Positions 8,248 to 17,066 of a stretch of 56,282 bases of DNA are shown here, piece after piece; position 1 is the first letter of the stretch, and each line of letters starts with the position of its first letter. The notes below the pieces were generated by a model. That model saw only the letters and a list, made by a program, of their open reading frames with translations. It had not been told where the DNA came from and made no database searches. This DNA is from an uncultured Lachnospiraceae bacterium (lineage in GTDB: Bacteria > Bacillota > Clostridia > Lachnospirales > Lachnospiraceae): the NCBI GenBank assembly GCA_948794795.1, contig CAQGLR010000023.1:1-56282 (forward strand), in the 5' to 3' direction. Made by a program: the position numbers and the translations under genes.

Positions 8248-9344
8248 TACCATACTCAGATTTAAGACCAATACATAATATGGTGCGTATTGAATTAGAT
8301 AAAGCATATAAAAGGGTGATGGATTCAGGTTGGTTTATTGCGGGCAGTGAACTGGAGAAATTTGAATATGAATATGCCTCTTATTGTGGAACAAAGTATT
8401 GTATTGGTGTTGGAAATGGTTTAGATGCTCTTAGGCTTATTTTAAATGCATATGGAATAGGTAAGGGTGATGAAGTTATACTGCCTGTTAATACATTTAT
8501 TGCAACTGCCTTAGCCGTAAGCTATGTTGGTGCTGTTCCTGTTTTTGTTGATTGTAACAGAAAGACATACAATATAGATGTAGATCTTATTGAAGAAAAA
8601 ATAACAGAAAAGACAAAAGCAGTTATTGCAGTGCATTTATATGGCAGATGTGCTGATATTGATAATATAAAGAAGATTACAGATAAATATAATCTAAAAT
8701 TGATAGAGGATGCGGCACAAGCACATGGGGCTATTTACAATAAAAAGAAAGTTGGCAATCTTGGGGATGCAGCAGGCTTTAGTTTTTATCCAGGAAAAAA
8801 CCTTGGTGCATTTGGGGATGGTGGAGCAGTTACAACAAATAATGATATGCTTGCAAGTAAAATATACACACTTAGGAATTATGGAAGCAAAAAGAAATAT
8901 GAACATATATATAAAGGTTGTAACAGCAGGCTTGATGAGTTGCAGGCTGCCTTTTTAAGGGTGAAATTAAAATACCTTGACCAATGGAATAATGAAAGAC
9001 ATAATATAGCATTATTTTATATAAATAATATAAATCGAGATTATTTGGAATTGCCTGAAGAGGATAAGGATGGAAGAAATGTGTGGCATGTATTTCCTGT
9101 ATTATGCAATAAAAAGAAAGAGTTCCAAGATTACTTGAAAAACAAAGGAGTAGAAACACTTAACCATTATCCCATACCACTACATTTGCAGGAAGCATAC
9201 CATAGTCTGGGATATAAAAAGGGGAATTTTCCTGTTGCAGAAGAATGTGCAACGAAAGAAGTATCACTTCCAATATGGGTAGGAATGTGGAATGGAATTT
9301 GCAAAGAATTAGTTAGATGTATAGAAAGTTTTAATTTTGAGTAA
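8244..9344 (+). CDS. fdtB: DegT/DnrJ/EryC1/StrS aminotransferase, FdtB/QdtB-like
   Basis: A 366-residue sugar aminotransferase. Family motifs are GVGNGLDALRLILNAYGIG, DEVILPVNTFIATALAV, EDAAQAHGA and FYPGKNLGAFGDGGAV, whose Lys185 should bind PLP. With the upstream ketoisomerase it should convert dTDP-3-keto-6-deoxyhexose to dTDP-3-amino-3,6-dideoxyhexose (Fuc3N or Qui3N). The start overlaps the end of fdtA by four bases, with AAGAAGGTGG as ribosome site. A second, clearly different DegT aminotransferase lies at 28937 in the WbpE role, so this locus makes at least two amino sugars. Confidence 0.88.
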   Translation: MIPYSDLRPIHNMVRIELDKAYKRVMDSGWFIAGSELEKFEYEYASYCGTKYCIGVGNGLDALRLILNAYGIGKGDEVILPVNTFIATALAVSYVGAVPVFVDCNRKTYNIDVDLIEEKITEKTKAVIAVHLYGRCADIDNIKKITDKYNLKLIEDAAQAHGAIYNKKKVGNLGDAAGFSFYPGKNLGAFGDGGAVTTNNDMLASKIYTLRNYGSKKKYEHIYKGCNSRLDELQAAFLRVKLKYLDQWNNERHNIALFYINNINRDYLELPEEDKDGRNVWHVFPVLCNKKKEFQDYLKNKGVETLNHYPIPLHLQEAYHSLGYKKGNFPVAEECATKEVSLPIWVGMWNGICKELVRCIESFNFE

Positions 9345-9382
9345 CAAGATACAAATTTTAACTTAGATTTTGGAGATTTAAA

Positions 9383-10396
9383 ATGGCTTATGAGGAAAAA
9401 TTGAAAATAATAAAAAGAAGTGAATATACAGATAAAGAGAAAATACGTATAGACAAGTTTATATTTTCTGAAAATACAAATGGGGAATTTATTAATTCAT
9501 TGAACTTTCTTGAATATCATCCTGAAGAAAGATTTGTTGATGATTCTATAGCTATACTGGATGCAGGTTCAGGTACTGTACGTGGGCTTATGATGGCAGC
9601 GCAAATTCCTGACAAACCTGGGATTGTTATTTCACATCCAGGAACTACATTTGCAGGGCCAGTTATAGACAGAAAGTTAAAAATAGAAGAATCATGGGCT
9701 GTATTGGAAATGTTATTTTCATATTATGAAGAAAAGTATAATGAAATACAAGTTAAAACTATCCCCCAATGCTACACTAAGCAGCCATATGGGATTATTG
9801 ATTATTTTTTATTAAAACGTGGATATAAATATGAAATGAGTTCACTTTCAAATATAATTAATATTTCAGATATTAATACTGAAGAAGATATTTTAAATAT
9901 GTTTAGTGCAAAAAGAAGAAACCAGGTTAAAAAAGTATGTAGGAGTAATAAATTTATATATGAGATGAAAAATACAATAATAAAAGATGCATGGAAGAAT
10001 CTTGAAAATAACCTGATAAATAAATTTAATTCTAAGCCAACTCATACATATAATGAAATTGTAAACTTGCAATTAAAATGCCATAAAAATATAAAACCAT
10101 ATTATGTATTTGATTTTGATGGGAAATATGCTGCATTTGGATTAAGTTTTAATTTTAAAAATATTTTTCATACTCAGTATTTAGATGTTAATTATAAATA
10201 TTCAGGAGAATATCCTAATTTGTTATTAATAATGAAAATGATAAAAGAAGCTGTAAACAACAAATATGACTATTTTAGTTTTGGTGCAAGTACAGAAGAT
10301 AGTGGAAGAATTCTTAATGAAGGGCTTTATAATTATAAGAAGGAATATGGGGGTGGGGAAATTATTTTACCATTTTATATTAAATTCTGTAATTAA
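9383..10396 (+). CDS. FemAB/GNAT-like acyltransferase, candidate N-acyltransferase for the 3-amino sugar
   Basis: The 337-residue protein resembles the FemAB-like GNAT superfamily proteins found in glycan loci: an N-terminal half with IAILDAGSGTVRGLMMAAQ and SHPGTTFAGPVID, a middle FSAKRRNQVKKVCRSNK basic patch, and a C-terminal half ending DYFSFGASTEDSGRILNEGLYNYKKEYGG. Canonical Fdt and Qdt pathways use a left-handed-helix N-acetyltransferase (FdtC/QdtC) at this place; here a different fold lies directly after fdtB. I infer that it acylates the 3-amino group, perhaps with a group other than acetyl. An alternative is acylation of a finished glycan. Confidence 0.6.
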   Translation: MAYEEKLKIIKRSEYTDKEKIRIDKFIFSENTNGEFINSLNFLEYHPEERFVDDSIAILDAGSGTVRGLMMAAQIPDKPGIVISHPGTTFAGPVIDRKLKIEESWAVLEMLFSYYEEKYNEIQVKTIPQCYTKQPYGIIDYFLLKRGYKYEMSSLSNIINISDINTEEDILNMFSAKRRNQVKKVCRSNKFIYEMKNTIIKDAWKNLENNLINKFNSKPTHTYNEIVNLQLKCHKNIKPYYVFDFDGKYAAFGLSFNFKNIFHTQYLDVNYKYSGEYPNLLLIMKMIKEAVNNKYDYFSFGASTEDSGRILNEGLYNYKKEYGGGEIILPFYIKFCN

Positions 10397-10420
10397 TAAT
10401 TATTTCAAGAGGAAAAAAAT

Positions 10421-11161
10421 ATGAGAAATATTAATGATTATGAAAAAGAGTATATAAAAGAAGATTTTGAACAATACCAGGTTATGTATAGAAGAAAAAA
10501 TATATTAGAAATATTAAAACAGTATGATACAAGTTCTGTATTGGAAATTGGTTGTGGCATGTCACCATTATTTAAGTATTTAAAATATGGTGAAGATTTT
10601 GGTAGTTATACAATAGTTGAACCTGGTGAAAGGTTTTATAGTAATGCAAAAAATATGGCAGGAGATAATAAACATATAAAAATATATAAGGGTTTTATAG
10701 AAGAATTAGCAGGAAATATATCATCTAATTTTTCGTTTATTATATGTTCAAGTCTATTGCATGAGGTAGCAAATCCTGAATTATTATTAAAAAGTATTGC
10801 TATTTTATGTAATAAGGATACAGTAATACATATAAATGTGCCTAATGCAGAGTCATTTCATAGGATTTTAGCAAAAGAAATAGGGTTAATAGAAAATGTT
10901 TATTGCCTTTCTGATAGAAGTAAATTGTTACAGCAAAATAATATATACAATATGGAATTATTAAATGATATTGTAAAACAGGCTGGATTTTTAGTAATTA
11001 GACAAGGTTCCTATTTTATAAAACCATTTACACATAAACAAATGTTTTCAATGATAAAACAAGAAATAATTAATGAGGATATATTGGATGGATTGTATGA
11101 AATGAGTAAATATATGCCTGGATATGGTTCTGAAATATACGTTAATTGTAAATTATTATAG
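10421..11161 (+). CDS. Class I SAM-dependent methyltransferase
   Basis: Motif I is VLEIGCGMSPLFKYL at about residues 39-53, followed by an acidic TIVEPGERF turn and SFIICSSLLHEVANPELLL, a methyltransferase motif IV/V arrangement. The 246 residues match a single Rossmann methyltransferase domain. It probably O- or N-methylates a sugar or repeat unit. An AAGAGGAA site precedes the ATG. The substrate is unknown. After the stop lie 78 bases of nearly pure A/T before the next gene, with no clear hairpin. Confidence 0.8.
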   Translation: MRNINDYEKEYIKEDFEQYQVMYRRKNILEILKQYDTSSVLEIGCGMSPLFKYLKYGEDFGSYTIVEPGERFYSNAKNMAGDNKHIKIYKGFIEELAGNISSNFSFIICSSLLHEVANPELLLKSIAILCNKDTVIHINVPNAESFHRILAKEIGLIENVYCLSDRSKLLQQNNIYNMELLNDIVKQAGFLVIRQGSYFIKPFTHKQMFSMIKQEIINEDILDGLYEMSKYMPGYGSEIYVNCKLL

Positions 11162-11239
11162 AATTATCCAATATGTAAAAAATAATATTATTTCTATATT
11201 TAAATATTTAAATAATAATAGATTTGAAAGGAAAGTTTT

Positions 11240-12235
11240 ATGAAATTAAGTATATTATTGACTTTTTATAATCAAAAGGAATATGTGGATTCAGTATTGA
11301 ACAGTATATTATCTCAAAAGATAAATTATAAGTATGAAATATTAGTTGGTGATGATGGTTCTACAGATGGAACGAAAGAGAAAGTTTTGGAATACGTGAG
11401 TAAATATCCAGATATTATAAATTTATATGTGATGAAAAGAGATATGAATAAAAAATATGAAGCAGGAATACGTGCTTCTAAGAACCGTTTAAATTTATTA
11501 AAGCATGTAAGAGGTGAGTATTTTACATTTTTTGATGGTGATGATTATATTTGTGATGATAAAAGGTTTCAAAAAGAAATAGATATATTAGAAAATCCTG
11601 AAAATATTGATTGTATTGCATGTGCTCATAATATGTTTTTGGAATATTATAGAAATGGAAGGGCTATTAAAAGAGAATATGTTATAGATGCAAGTGTAAA
11701 AGAACAGAAATTTGATATAAAAAGTTATTGGGAAAAGTATTATTTTAGTGCAGCAACAATAGTATGCAGAAGTTCAGTTATTAGTAAGTTACCTTATAGA
11801 AAAATAAAATTATTTTTTAATGATAATATTATGACATTTAGTATGTTGCAATATGGTAAATTATATTACTTACCAGAAGCAATGTTTGTATATCGTCAAA
11901 CTGGTGATGGGATATGGACAGGACAAAGTATGGATATAAGTATGTTGAGAAATAGTTTTGGTTATGATATAGCAAATAAGATTAATCCTAAACTGAGAAT
12001 AATAACATTGGTAAGATTTTTTAATGATTTATCTTATTTATATAATAACAGACATAATTTATATTCTGAAAAAACTAAACCATATTATAAGTTTGCAGTT
12101 AAATATGAATTAAAAGAATCTTGTAAATGGATATTATATGACAGGAGTAATATATTAAAAAAATTATATCTTAATGTGGAGTATGCAATTAGATATTTAT
12201 TTGTTAATACATATAAAATATTAAAGGGAATTTAA
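11240..12235 (+). CDS. GT2 family glycosyltransferase (GT-A)
   Basis: The start MKLSILLTFYNQKEYVDSVL and EILVGDDGSTDGT (residues ~36-48) are textbook family 2 glycosyltransferase motifs; FTFFDGDDYICDD near residue 97 gives the DXD site. It is 331 residues long, with a basic C-terminal region (LKKLYLNVEYAIRYLF) that may touch the membrane. The donor is unknown; a heptosyltransferase role is possible because the heptose-synthesis genes follow directly, but the sequence does not show it. An AAAGGAAAG site precedes the start. Confidence 0.85.
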   Translation: MKLSILLTFYNQKEYVDSVLNSILSQKINYKYEILVGDDGSTDGTKEKVLEYVSKYPDIINLYVMKRDMNKKYEAGIRASKNRLNLLKHVRGEYFTFFDGDDYICDDKRFQKEIDILENPENIDCIACAHNMFLEYYRNGRAIKREYVIDASVKEQKFDIKSYWEKYYFSAATIVCRSSVISKLPYRKIKLFFNDNIMTFSMLQYGKLYYLPEAMFVYRQTGDGIWTGQSMDISMLRNSFGYDIANKINPKLRIITLVRFFNDLSYLYNNRHNLYSEKTKPYYKFAVKYELKESCKWILYDRSNILKKLYLNVEYAIRYLFVNTYKILKGI

Positions 12236-12282
12236 AATTTATATTATAAAGTGAAATTTTAGTATAAAAGTTGAGGGTTGAA

Positions 12283-12861
12283 ATGATAGATGCGTATGTA
12301 AATGAATTAATTAGTACATTAGAAAATATACAAATATGGAAAGATGCGTCATACAAATTAGCAGATTATGCTGAAGGAATAAAATTGATTTTAGATTGTT
12401 TCACAACACACAAGAAAAAGCAGTCACAAGTATTTTTTATAGGAAATGGTGGAAGTTCTGCAATAGCAAGCCATATGACAGCTGATTTTATGAAGAATGG
12501 AGGAATGAATACATATAGCCTTTATGATAGTGCAGTTACGACATGTATGGGTAATGATTTTGGATATGAATATATATTTTCAAAACCAATGAAATTTCTT
12601 GTAAAAGAAAATGATCTAGTAGTAGCAATAAGCAGTTCTGGCAATTCAGATAATATAATTAATGCAATAAAAATAGCTAGAGATAAAGGAGCAGACATAA
12701 TAACATTGACAGGTTTTAAACAAGATAATAAATTAAAACAATTAGGTGACATAAATGTTTATGTTCCAATAGAGAGATATGGGATAGTAGAATCTATACA
12801 TAATTTGGTATTACAACAAGTAGTAGATTTAATAATGGAAAGAGATGGAGTAAAAATTTGA
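12283..12861 (+). CDS. gmhA: Sedoheptulose-7-phosphate isomerase (SIS family)
   Basis: A 192-residue SIS-domain protein. FFIGNGGSSAIASHMTADF is the phosphosugar-binding loop of GmhA, LVVAISSSGNSDNII is the second SIS serine-rich motif, and the C-terminal VESIHNLVLQQVVD carries the expected helix with His. The ATG at 12283 is preferred to the TTG at 12271 because GAGGGTTG lies just upstream of it. It converts sedoheptulose 7-phosphate to D-glycero-D-manno-heptose 7-phosphate, the first step of activated heptose synthesis. It overlaps the next gene by four bases. The transketolase genes at 18191-19935 could supply its substrate. Confidence 0.9.
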   Translation: MIDAYVNELISTLENIQIWKDASYKLADYAEGIKLILDCFTTHKKKQSQVFFIGNGGSSAIASHMTADFMKNGGMNTYSLYDSAVTTCMGNDFGYEYIFSKPMKFLVKENDLVVAISSSGNSDNIINAIKIARDKGADIITLTGFKQDNKLKQLGDINVYVPIERYGIVESIHNLVLQQVVDLIMERDGVKI

Positions 12862-13391
12862 ATAAAAAACCAGCTGTATTCCTTGACAGGGATGGTGTAT
12901 TAACGGTAGAAAAAGGTTATATATGCCCAATTTGTGAAATAGAAATTTTTCCGTATGTAAAAGAATGTATAAAAGAAATACACAGAAAAAATTATTTTGC
13001 GATTGTCATTACAAATCAAAGTGGAGTTGCGAGAGGGGTATTTACAGAAGAACAGCTTCTAATAGTAAATGAAAATTTGATAAAAGAAACAGAAGTAGAT
13101 GCAGTTTATTATTGTCCACATTTTGTTTATGGTAAGGTTGCCAGGTATTCAATAAGATGTAATTGCAGAAAGCCAGATATAGGGCTTATAGAAAATGCAT
13201 GTAATGATTTTGATATAGATATGAGCCAGTCATACATGGTTGGAGACCAGGAAAGTGATATTATAACAGGAATAAATGCTGGAATAAAAACAGTTTTGTT
13301 AGAAAGTGTATATAAAACAGAGTTACTAAATAAGAAAACAAGTGCGGATTATGTATTAAAAGATTTAAGGGAATTAATAGGTATTATATAA
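12858..13391 (+). CDS. gmhB: D-glycero-D-manno-heptose 1,7-bisphosphate 7-phosphatase (HAD family)
   Basis: A 177-residue HAD phosphatase. FLDRDGVL gives the nucleophile Asp10 and acid Asp12, IVITNQSGVARG is HAD motif II, and YYCPHF followed by CNCRKPDIG is the zinc-binding loop special to GmhB-type histidinol/heptose phosphatases; MVGDQESDI is motif IV. It starts with TTG inside a TTGA overlap with gmhA, with TGGAG at a good distance. It should remove the C7 phosphate from heptose 1,7-bisphosphate made by the kinase domain of the protein at 14439. Confidence 0.9.
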   Translation: MNKKPAVFLDRDGVLTVEKGYICPICEIEIFPYVKECIKEIHRKNYFAIVITNQSGVARGVFTEEQLLIVNENLIKETEVDAVYYCPHFVYGKVARYSIRCNCRKPDIGLIENACNDFDIDMSQSYMVGDQESDIITGINAGIKTVLLESVYKTELLNKKTSADYVLKDLRELIGII

Positions 13392-13430
13392 ATTTATATA
13401 TACATAAAAAATAAGAAGAGGAGTAGAAAT

Positions 13431-14417
13431 ATGGTTTCATTAGTTACAGGTGGATGTGGATTTATAGGTTCTCATATGGTAGACAAGTTACTAGCTGAAA
13501 ATCATGAAGTACGTGTGATTGATAATTGGACAACAGGGCGTCCACAGAATCTTAACCATCATAAGAATAATGGACATTTAACTGTATATCATATGGATAT
13601 AAGGAACAAGGAAGAAATTGAAGAAATATTTAATGATGTCGATTATGTATTTCATTTTGCAGCTTTGGCAGATATAGTTCCATCAATACAACAACCATGG
13701 GATTATTATTCATCAAATGTTTTGGGTACTTATAATGTTGTGGAGTGTGCCAGAAAATCAAATATTAAAAAATTTGTATATGCTGCTTCTTCTTCTTGTT
13801 ATGGAATACCTGATGAATATCCAACAAAGGAAATCGCACCTATAAGACCTCAGTATCCGTATGCTCTTACAAAAAGACTTGGAGAAGAAACGGTACTTCA
13901 TTGGGGGCAGGTATATGGTTTGCCTGTAATAACTCTTAGGTTATTTAATGTATATGGAACACGTTCTAGGACATCAGGAACGTATGGTGCAGTTTTTGGG
14001 GTATTTCTTGCACAAAAAATTGCGGGCAAACCATTTACAGTAGTAGGAGATGGGGAACAGACAAGGGATTTTACTTATGTGACAGATATAGCAAATGCAT
14101 TTTATACAGCAGCGGTATCTAATATAACACAAGAAACATTTAATGTAGGAAGCCATGGTACATATTCTATAAATAAATTATGTAAGTTGCTTGGTGGAGA
14201 AATAGTACATATACCAAAGAGACCAGGGGAACCAGATTGTACATATGCAGATACATCAAAAATTGAACAAATGTTAGGCTGGAAAGCAAAAGTTAGTTTT
14301 GAAGAAGGGGTACAGAAAGTGCTTGATAATATAGAATATTGGCATGATGCACCTGTATGGACACCAGATACAATAGGAATAGCAACAAAAGATTGGTTTA
14401 AGTATTTGGGAAAATAG
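13431..14417 (+). CDS. NAD-dependent sugar epimerase/dehydratase (extended SDR)
   Basis: A 328-residue extended SDR. TGGCGFIGSHM is the NAD-binding glycine motif, AASSSCYG carries the catalytic Ser/Thr, and YPYALTKRLGEE gives YxxxK (Tyr144, Lys148). FNVYGTRSRTSG and VVGDGEQTRDFTYVTDIA are typical of UDP-GalE/WbpP-like C4 epimerases. It lies between gmhB and the HldE-like gene, so it probably acts on the activated heptose (epimerisation or oxidation) rather than on UDP-hexoses. It is not clearly HldD-like. Substrate inferred from position only. Confidence 0.85.
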   Translation: MVSLVTGGCGFIGSHMVDKLLAENHEVRVIDNWTTGRPQNLNHHKNNGHLTVYHMDIRNKEEIEEIFNDVDYVFHFAALADIVPSIQQPWDYYSSNVLGTYNVVECARKSNIKKFVYAASSSCYGIPDEYPTKEIAPIRPQYPYALTKRLGEETVLHWGQVYGLPVITLRLFNVYGTRSRTSGTYGAVFGVFLAQKIAGKPFTVVGDGEQTRDFTYVTDIANAFYTAAVSNITQETFNVGSHGTYSINKLCKLLGGEIVHIPKRPGEPDCTYADTSKIEQMLGWKAKVSFEEGVQKVLDNIEYWHDAPVWTPDTIGIATKDWFKYLGK

Positions 14418-14438
14418 TGTTTAGAAAGGTAAATACTT

Positions 14439-15974
14439 ATGGGAAAGATAATAACAAAGAATGAGTATAAACAGAATATTAAGAGCATATTGAAACAAGA
14501 GAATAAAATAGTAGTATTATGCCATGGAGTATTTGATTTGATACATCCAGGACATATAGTACATTTTGAACAGGCTAAAAGTTATGGAGATATTTTAGTT
14601 GTATCTGTTACATCTGAAAAGTTTGTAAGAAAAGGACCAGGCAGACCATATTTTAATGATGAAATGAGAATGAAATTTCTTCAATCTATTGAATGTATAG
14701 ATTATGTAATGCTTTCAGAAGGATATACAGTAGATGATATTGTAGAAGTGGTAGAACCTAATATTTACGTAAAAGGTGAGGAATATAAATCACCTGAAGA
14801 TGATATAACAGGGAAAATATTAGAAGAACGGAAACTGGTTGAAGAACATGGTGGTAAAATAAAATATACACAAGGACAAGTATTTAGTTCTACAAAGTTA
14901 ATTAATACAGCAATGAATGGATTATCAGATGATGTAAGGCTTTATATGGAAAATTTTAAAAGTAAGTATTCTATGAAAGATATTAATGACTATGTTAGAA
15001 AGGTTAGTAATTTAAAAGTACTCGTTATAGGTGATGTTATTATAGATAAATATATTTATTGTAGCGTTCAGGGAATAATGAGTAAGGATATGGGATATTC
15101 TGCACGTTTACATAATACAGAGGAATATTTTGGTGGTTCTGTAGCCATTGCAAGACATCTGGCAGATTTTACACCTAATGTTACTTTGATGTCAATTATT
15201 GGGAATGAAGAAGATATACGTCTTAGCATGTTTGATAAATTTGTTGATAAAATAAATCTTAAACTATTTTATAGTAACAAAATTCCAACAATAATAAAAC
15301 AAAGGTATTTAACTAAGAATAAGAAACGTGATGAATATCGGAAGGTTTTTGCAATTAATAATATTCCAGATAAATTGGGATACGAAAGTGATATAAAGTT
15401 GAAATTTGTGGAAAGGCTTGAAGAAATTATAGAAGATTATGATGTAGTTTTTCTTTGTGATTTTGGACATGGGCTAGTAGATGAAGAAATTATAAAAATT
15501 ATTTCAAAGAAGGCAAAGTATCTAGCACTTAATTGCCAGACTAATTCGTCAAATAAGGGAATGAATCTCATAACAAAGTATGAAAGGGCAGATATATTTA
15601 CATTGGATCAGAATGAACTTAATCTGGCATATCCATCATATTATGACAGTGAAGAAGTAAAATTCAAAAAACTTAGTGAACATTTGGGAGGAAGTAAGGG
15701 ATGGCTTACCAGAGGTTCATTAGGCGCATGGCAGATTGATGGGAATAATATATGTAGTTGTCCTGCATTTACATTGTCTGTTAAAGATACTATAGGTGCT
15801 GGAGATGCATTTTTTTCATTGGCAGGGATATTTATGGCAGCAGGATGTGAATTGGAAATTGGTACATTTATGGGAAATATAGGAGGTGCATTAGGTACTA
15901 ATATTGTTGGTAATAAGGAATCAATACAAAAAGTGAATGCGTTAAAATTTGCAAGTACTTTATTAAATATATAG
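14439..15974 (+). CDS. Bifunctional heptose enzyme, domain order nucleotidyltransferase-kinase (HldE-like, reversed)
   Basis: Residues ~1-150 are a nucleotidyltransferase: LCHGVFDLIHPGHIVHFEQAK with HPGH at 36-39, then KGPGRPYFNDEMR and ISTSK-like FSSTKLIN. Residues ~185-511 are a PfkB sugar kinase: VLVIGDVIIDKYIYC, EYFGGSVAIARHLAD, and DTIGAGDAFFS with catalytic Asp456. In canonical HldE the kinase is N-terminal and the adenylyltransferase C-terminal; here the order is swapped in one open frame. With GmhA and GmhB it should phosphorylate heptose 7-phosphate at C1 and then activate heptose 1-phosphate with a nucleotide. ATP or CTP as nucleotide donor cannot be decided by eye. Confidence 0.85.
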   Translation: MGKIITKNEYKQNIKSILKQENKIVVLCHGVFDLIHPGHIVHFEQAKSYGDILVVSVTSEKFVRKGPGRPYFNDEMRMKFLQSIECIDYVMLSEGYTVDDIVEVVEPNIYVKGEEYKSPEDDITGKILEERKLVEEHGGKIKYTQGQVFSSTKLINTAMNGLSDDVRLYMENFKSKYSMKDINDYVRKVSNLKVLVIGDVIIDKYIYCSVQGIMSKDMGYSARLHNTEEYFGGSVAIARHLADFTPNVTLMSIIGNEEDIRLSMFDKFVDKINLKLFYSNKIPTIIKQRYLTKNKKRDEYRKVFAINNIPDKLGYESDIKLKFVERLEEIIEDYDVVFLCDFGHGLVDEEIIKIISKKAKYLALNCQTNSSNKGMNLITKYERADIFTLDQNELNLAYPSYYDSEEVKFKKLSEHLGGSKGWLTRGSLGAWQIDGNNICSCPAFTLSVKDTIGAGDAFFSLAGIFMAAGCELEIGTFMGNIGGALGTNIVGNKESIQKVNALKFASTLLNI

Positions 15975-15989
15975 AGAAAGGAAATACAT

Positions 15990-17051
15990 ATGACAGAGGA
16001 TATCCGTTTGGATTCACATAAATTAATATACCATCCTGGTACAGTATCACGCTGGTTAAATGGAGAAAATATCTATCCAGTTGAGATTGAAATATCACCA
16101 AGTGGGGCATGCAACCACAGGTGTGTCTTCTGTGCAGTTGATTATACCGGATACCAGCCTGATTTTCTGGATAAAGATATTATTCTGCGTGATATAAAAA
16201 ATATGGCCCAGAATGGGTTAAAAAGTGTTATCTGTTCAGGTGAAGGTGAGCCACTGTTAAATAAGGATTTGCCAGAGATTGTAAACAGGATTAAAGAATA
16301 TGGTGTTGATGTGGCAATGGCAAGCAATGCTGTACTTTTAACAAAGGATGTGGCAGAAGAATGTCTTGGTTCTTTTACCTGGATACGTTTCAGTGTGGCA
16401 AGCATGGAGGAAGATTCTTATAATAAAATCCACCGTTGTCAAAAAGGTGACCTGGACAAGGTAAAAACAAATTTACAGGAAGCAGTACGTTACAAAAAAG
16501 ACCATAATTTAAAAACTACACTTGGTGTCCAGTGCCTTCTTATCCCAGATAATTTACAACATGTTTTAGGGCAGGCAGAACAGCTTAGAGAAATAGGGGT
16601 GGATTATTTTACTGTCAAGCCATATTCCCAGCACCTGCACAGCAATAACCATTTTATTGTGGATTATAACAGCCTGCTTAGCTTGGAAAAAGAAATTAAA
16701 CAGTATGAAACAGATAATTTTAAAATATATTTCCGGGCAAATGCAATGAAAAAAATGCACTGTAAGAAAAATTATACATACTGTTATGGGCTTCCTTTTA
16801 TGACCCATATTGACGCAAAAGGCAATGTATGGCCGTGTATTGCACACCTCGGTGAAGACAGCCTGTGTTTTGGGAATATTTATGAGCAGACATTTAAAGA
16901 GATATGGGAAGGTAAAAGACGCCAGGAAGTTATAGGTAAATTAAATGGTATGGATATAAACCAGGTGTGCAGGGAAGCCTGCCGACTTGATGAAATAAAC
17001 AGGTACTTGCATGAATTAAAGAATCCAGGCGGGCATGTGAATTTTATATAA
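15990..17051 (+). CDS. Radical SAM / SPASM-like enzyme (first of tandem pair)
   Basis: A 353-residue protein with CNHRCVFC (Cys41, Cys45, Cys48) for the radical SAM cluster, preceded by a beta strand VEIEISPSGA. SGEGEPLLN is the GGE-like SAM-binding motif. Near the C-terminus further cysteines (CYGLP, WPCIAHLG, then CREAC) resemble a SPASM/twitch auxiliary cluster site. It ends HVNFI, like the tail of its neighbour. A GAAAGGAAA site precedes the ATG. Composition is less AT-rich than the heptose genes before it, and two more genes with the same texture follow. The reaction is unknown; a radical epimerisation, dehydration or oxidation of a sugar is a reasonable guess from context. Confidence 0.85.
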   Translation: MTEDIRLDSHKLIYHPGTVSRWLNGENIYPVEIEISPSGACNHRCVFCAVDYTGYQPDFLDKDIILRDIKNMAQNGLKSVICSGEGEPLLNKDLPEIVNRIKEYGVDVAMASNAVLLTKDVAEECLGSFTWIRFSVASMEEDSYNKIHRCQKGDLDKVKTNLQEAVRYKKDHNLKTTLGVQCLLIPDNLQHVLGQAEQLREIGVDYFTVKPYSQHLHSNNHFIVDYNSLLSLEKEIKQYETDNFKIYFRANAMKKMHCKKNYTYCYGLPFMTHIDAKGNVWPCIAHLGEDSLCFGNIYEQTFKEIWEGKRRQEVIGKLNGMDINQVCREACRLDEINRYLHELKNPGGHVNFI

Positions 17052-17066
17052 AGGAGGATATACATA

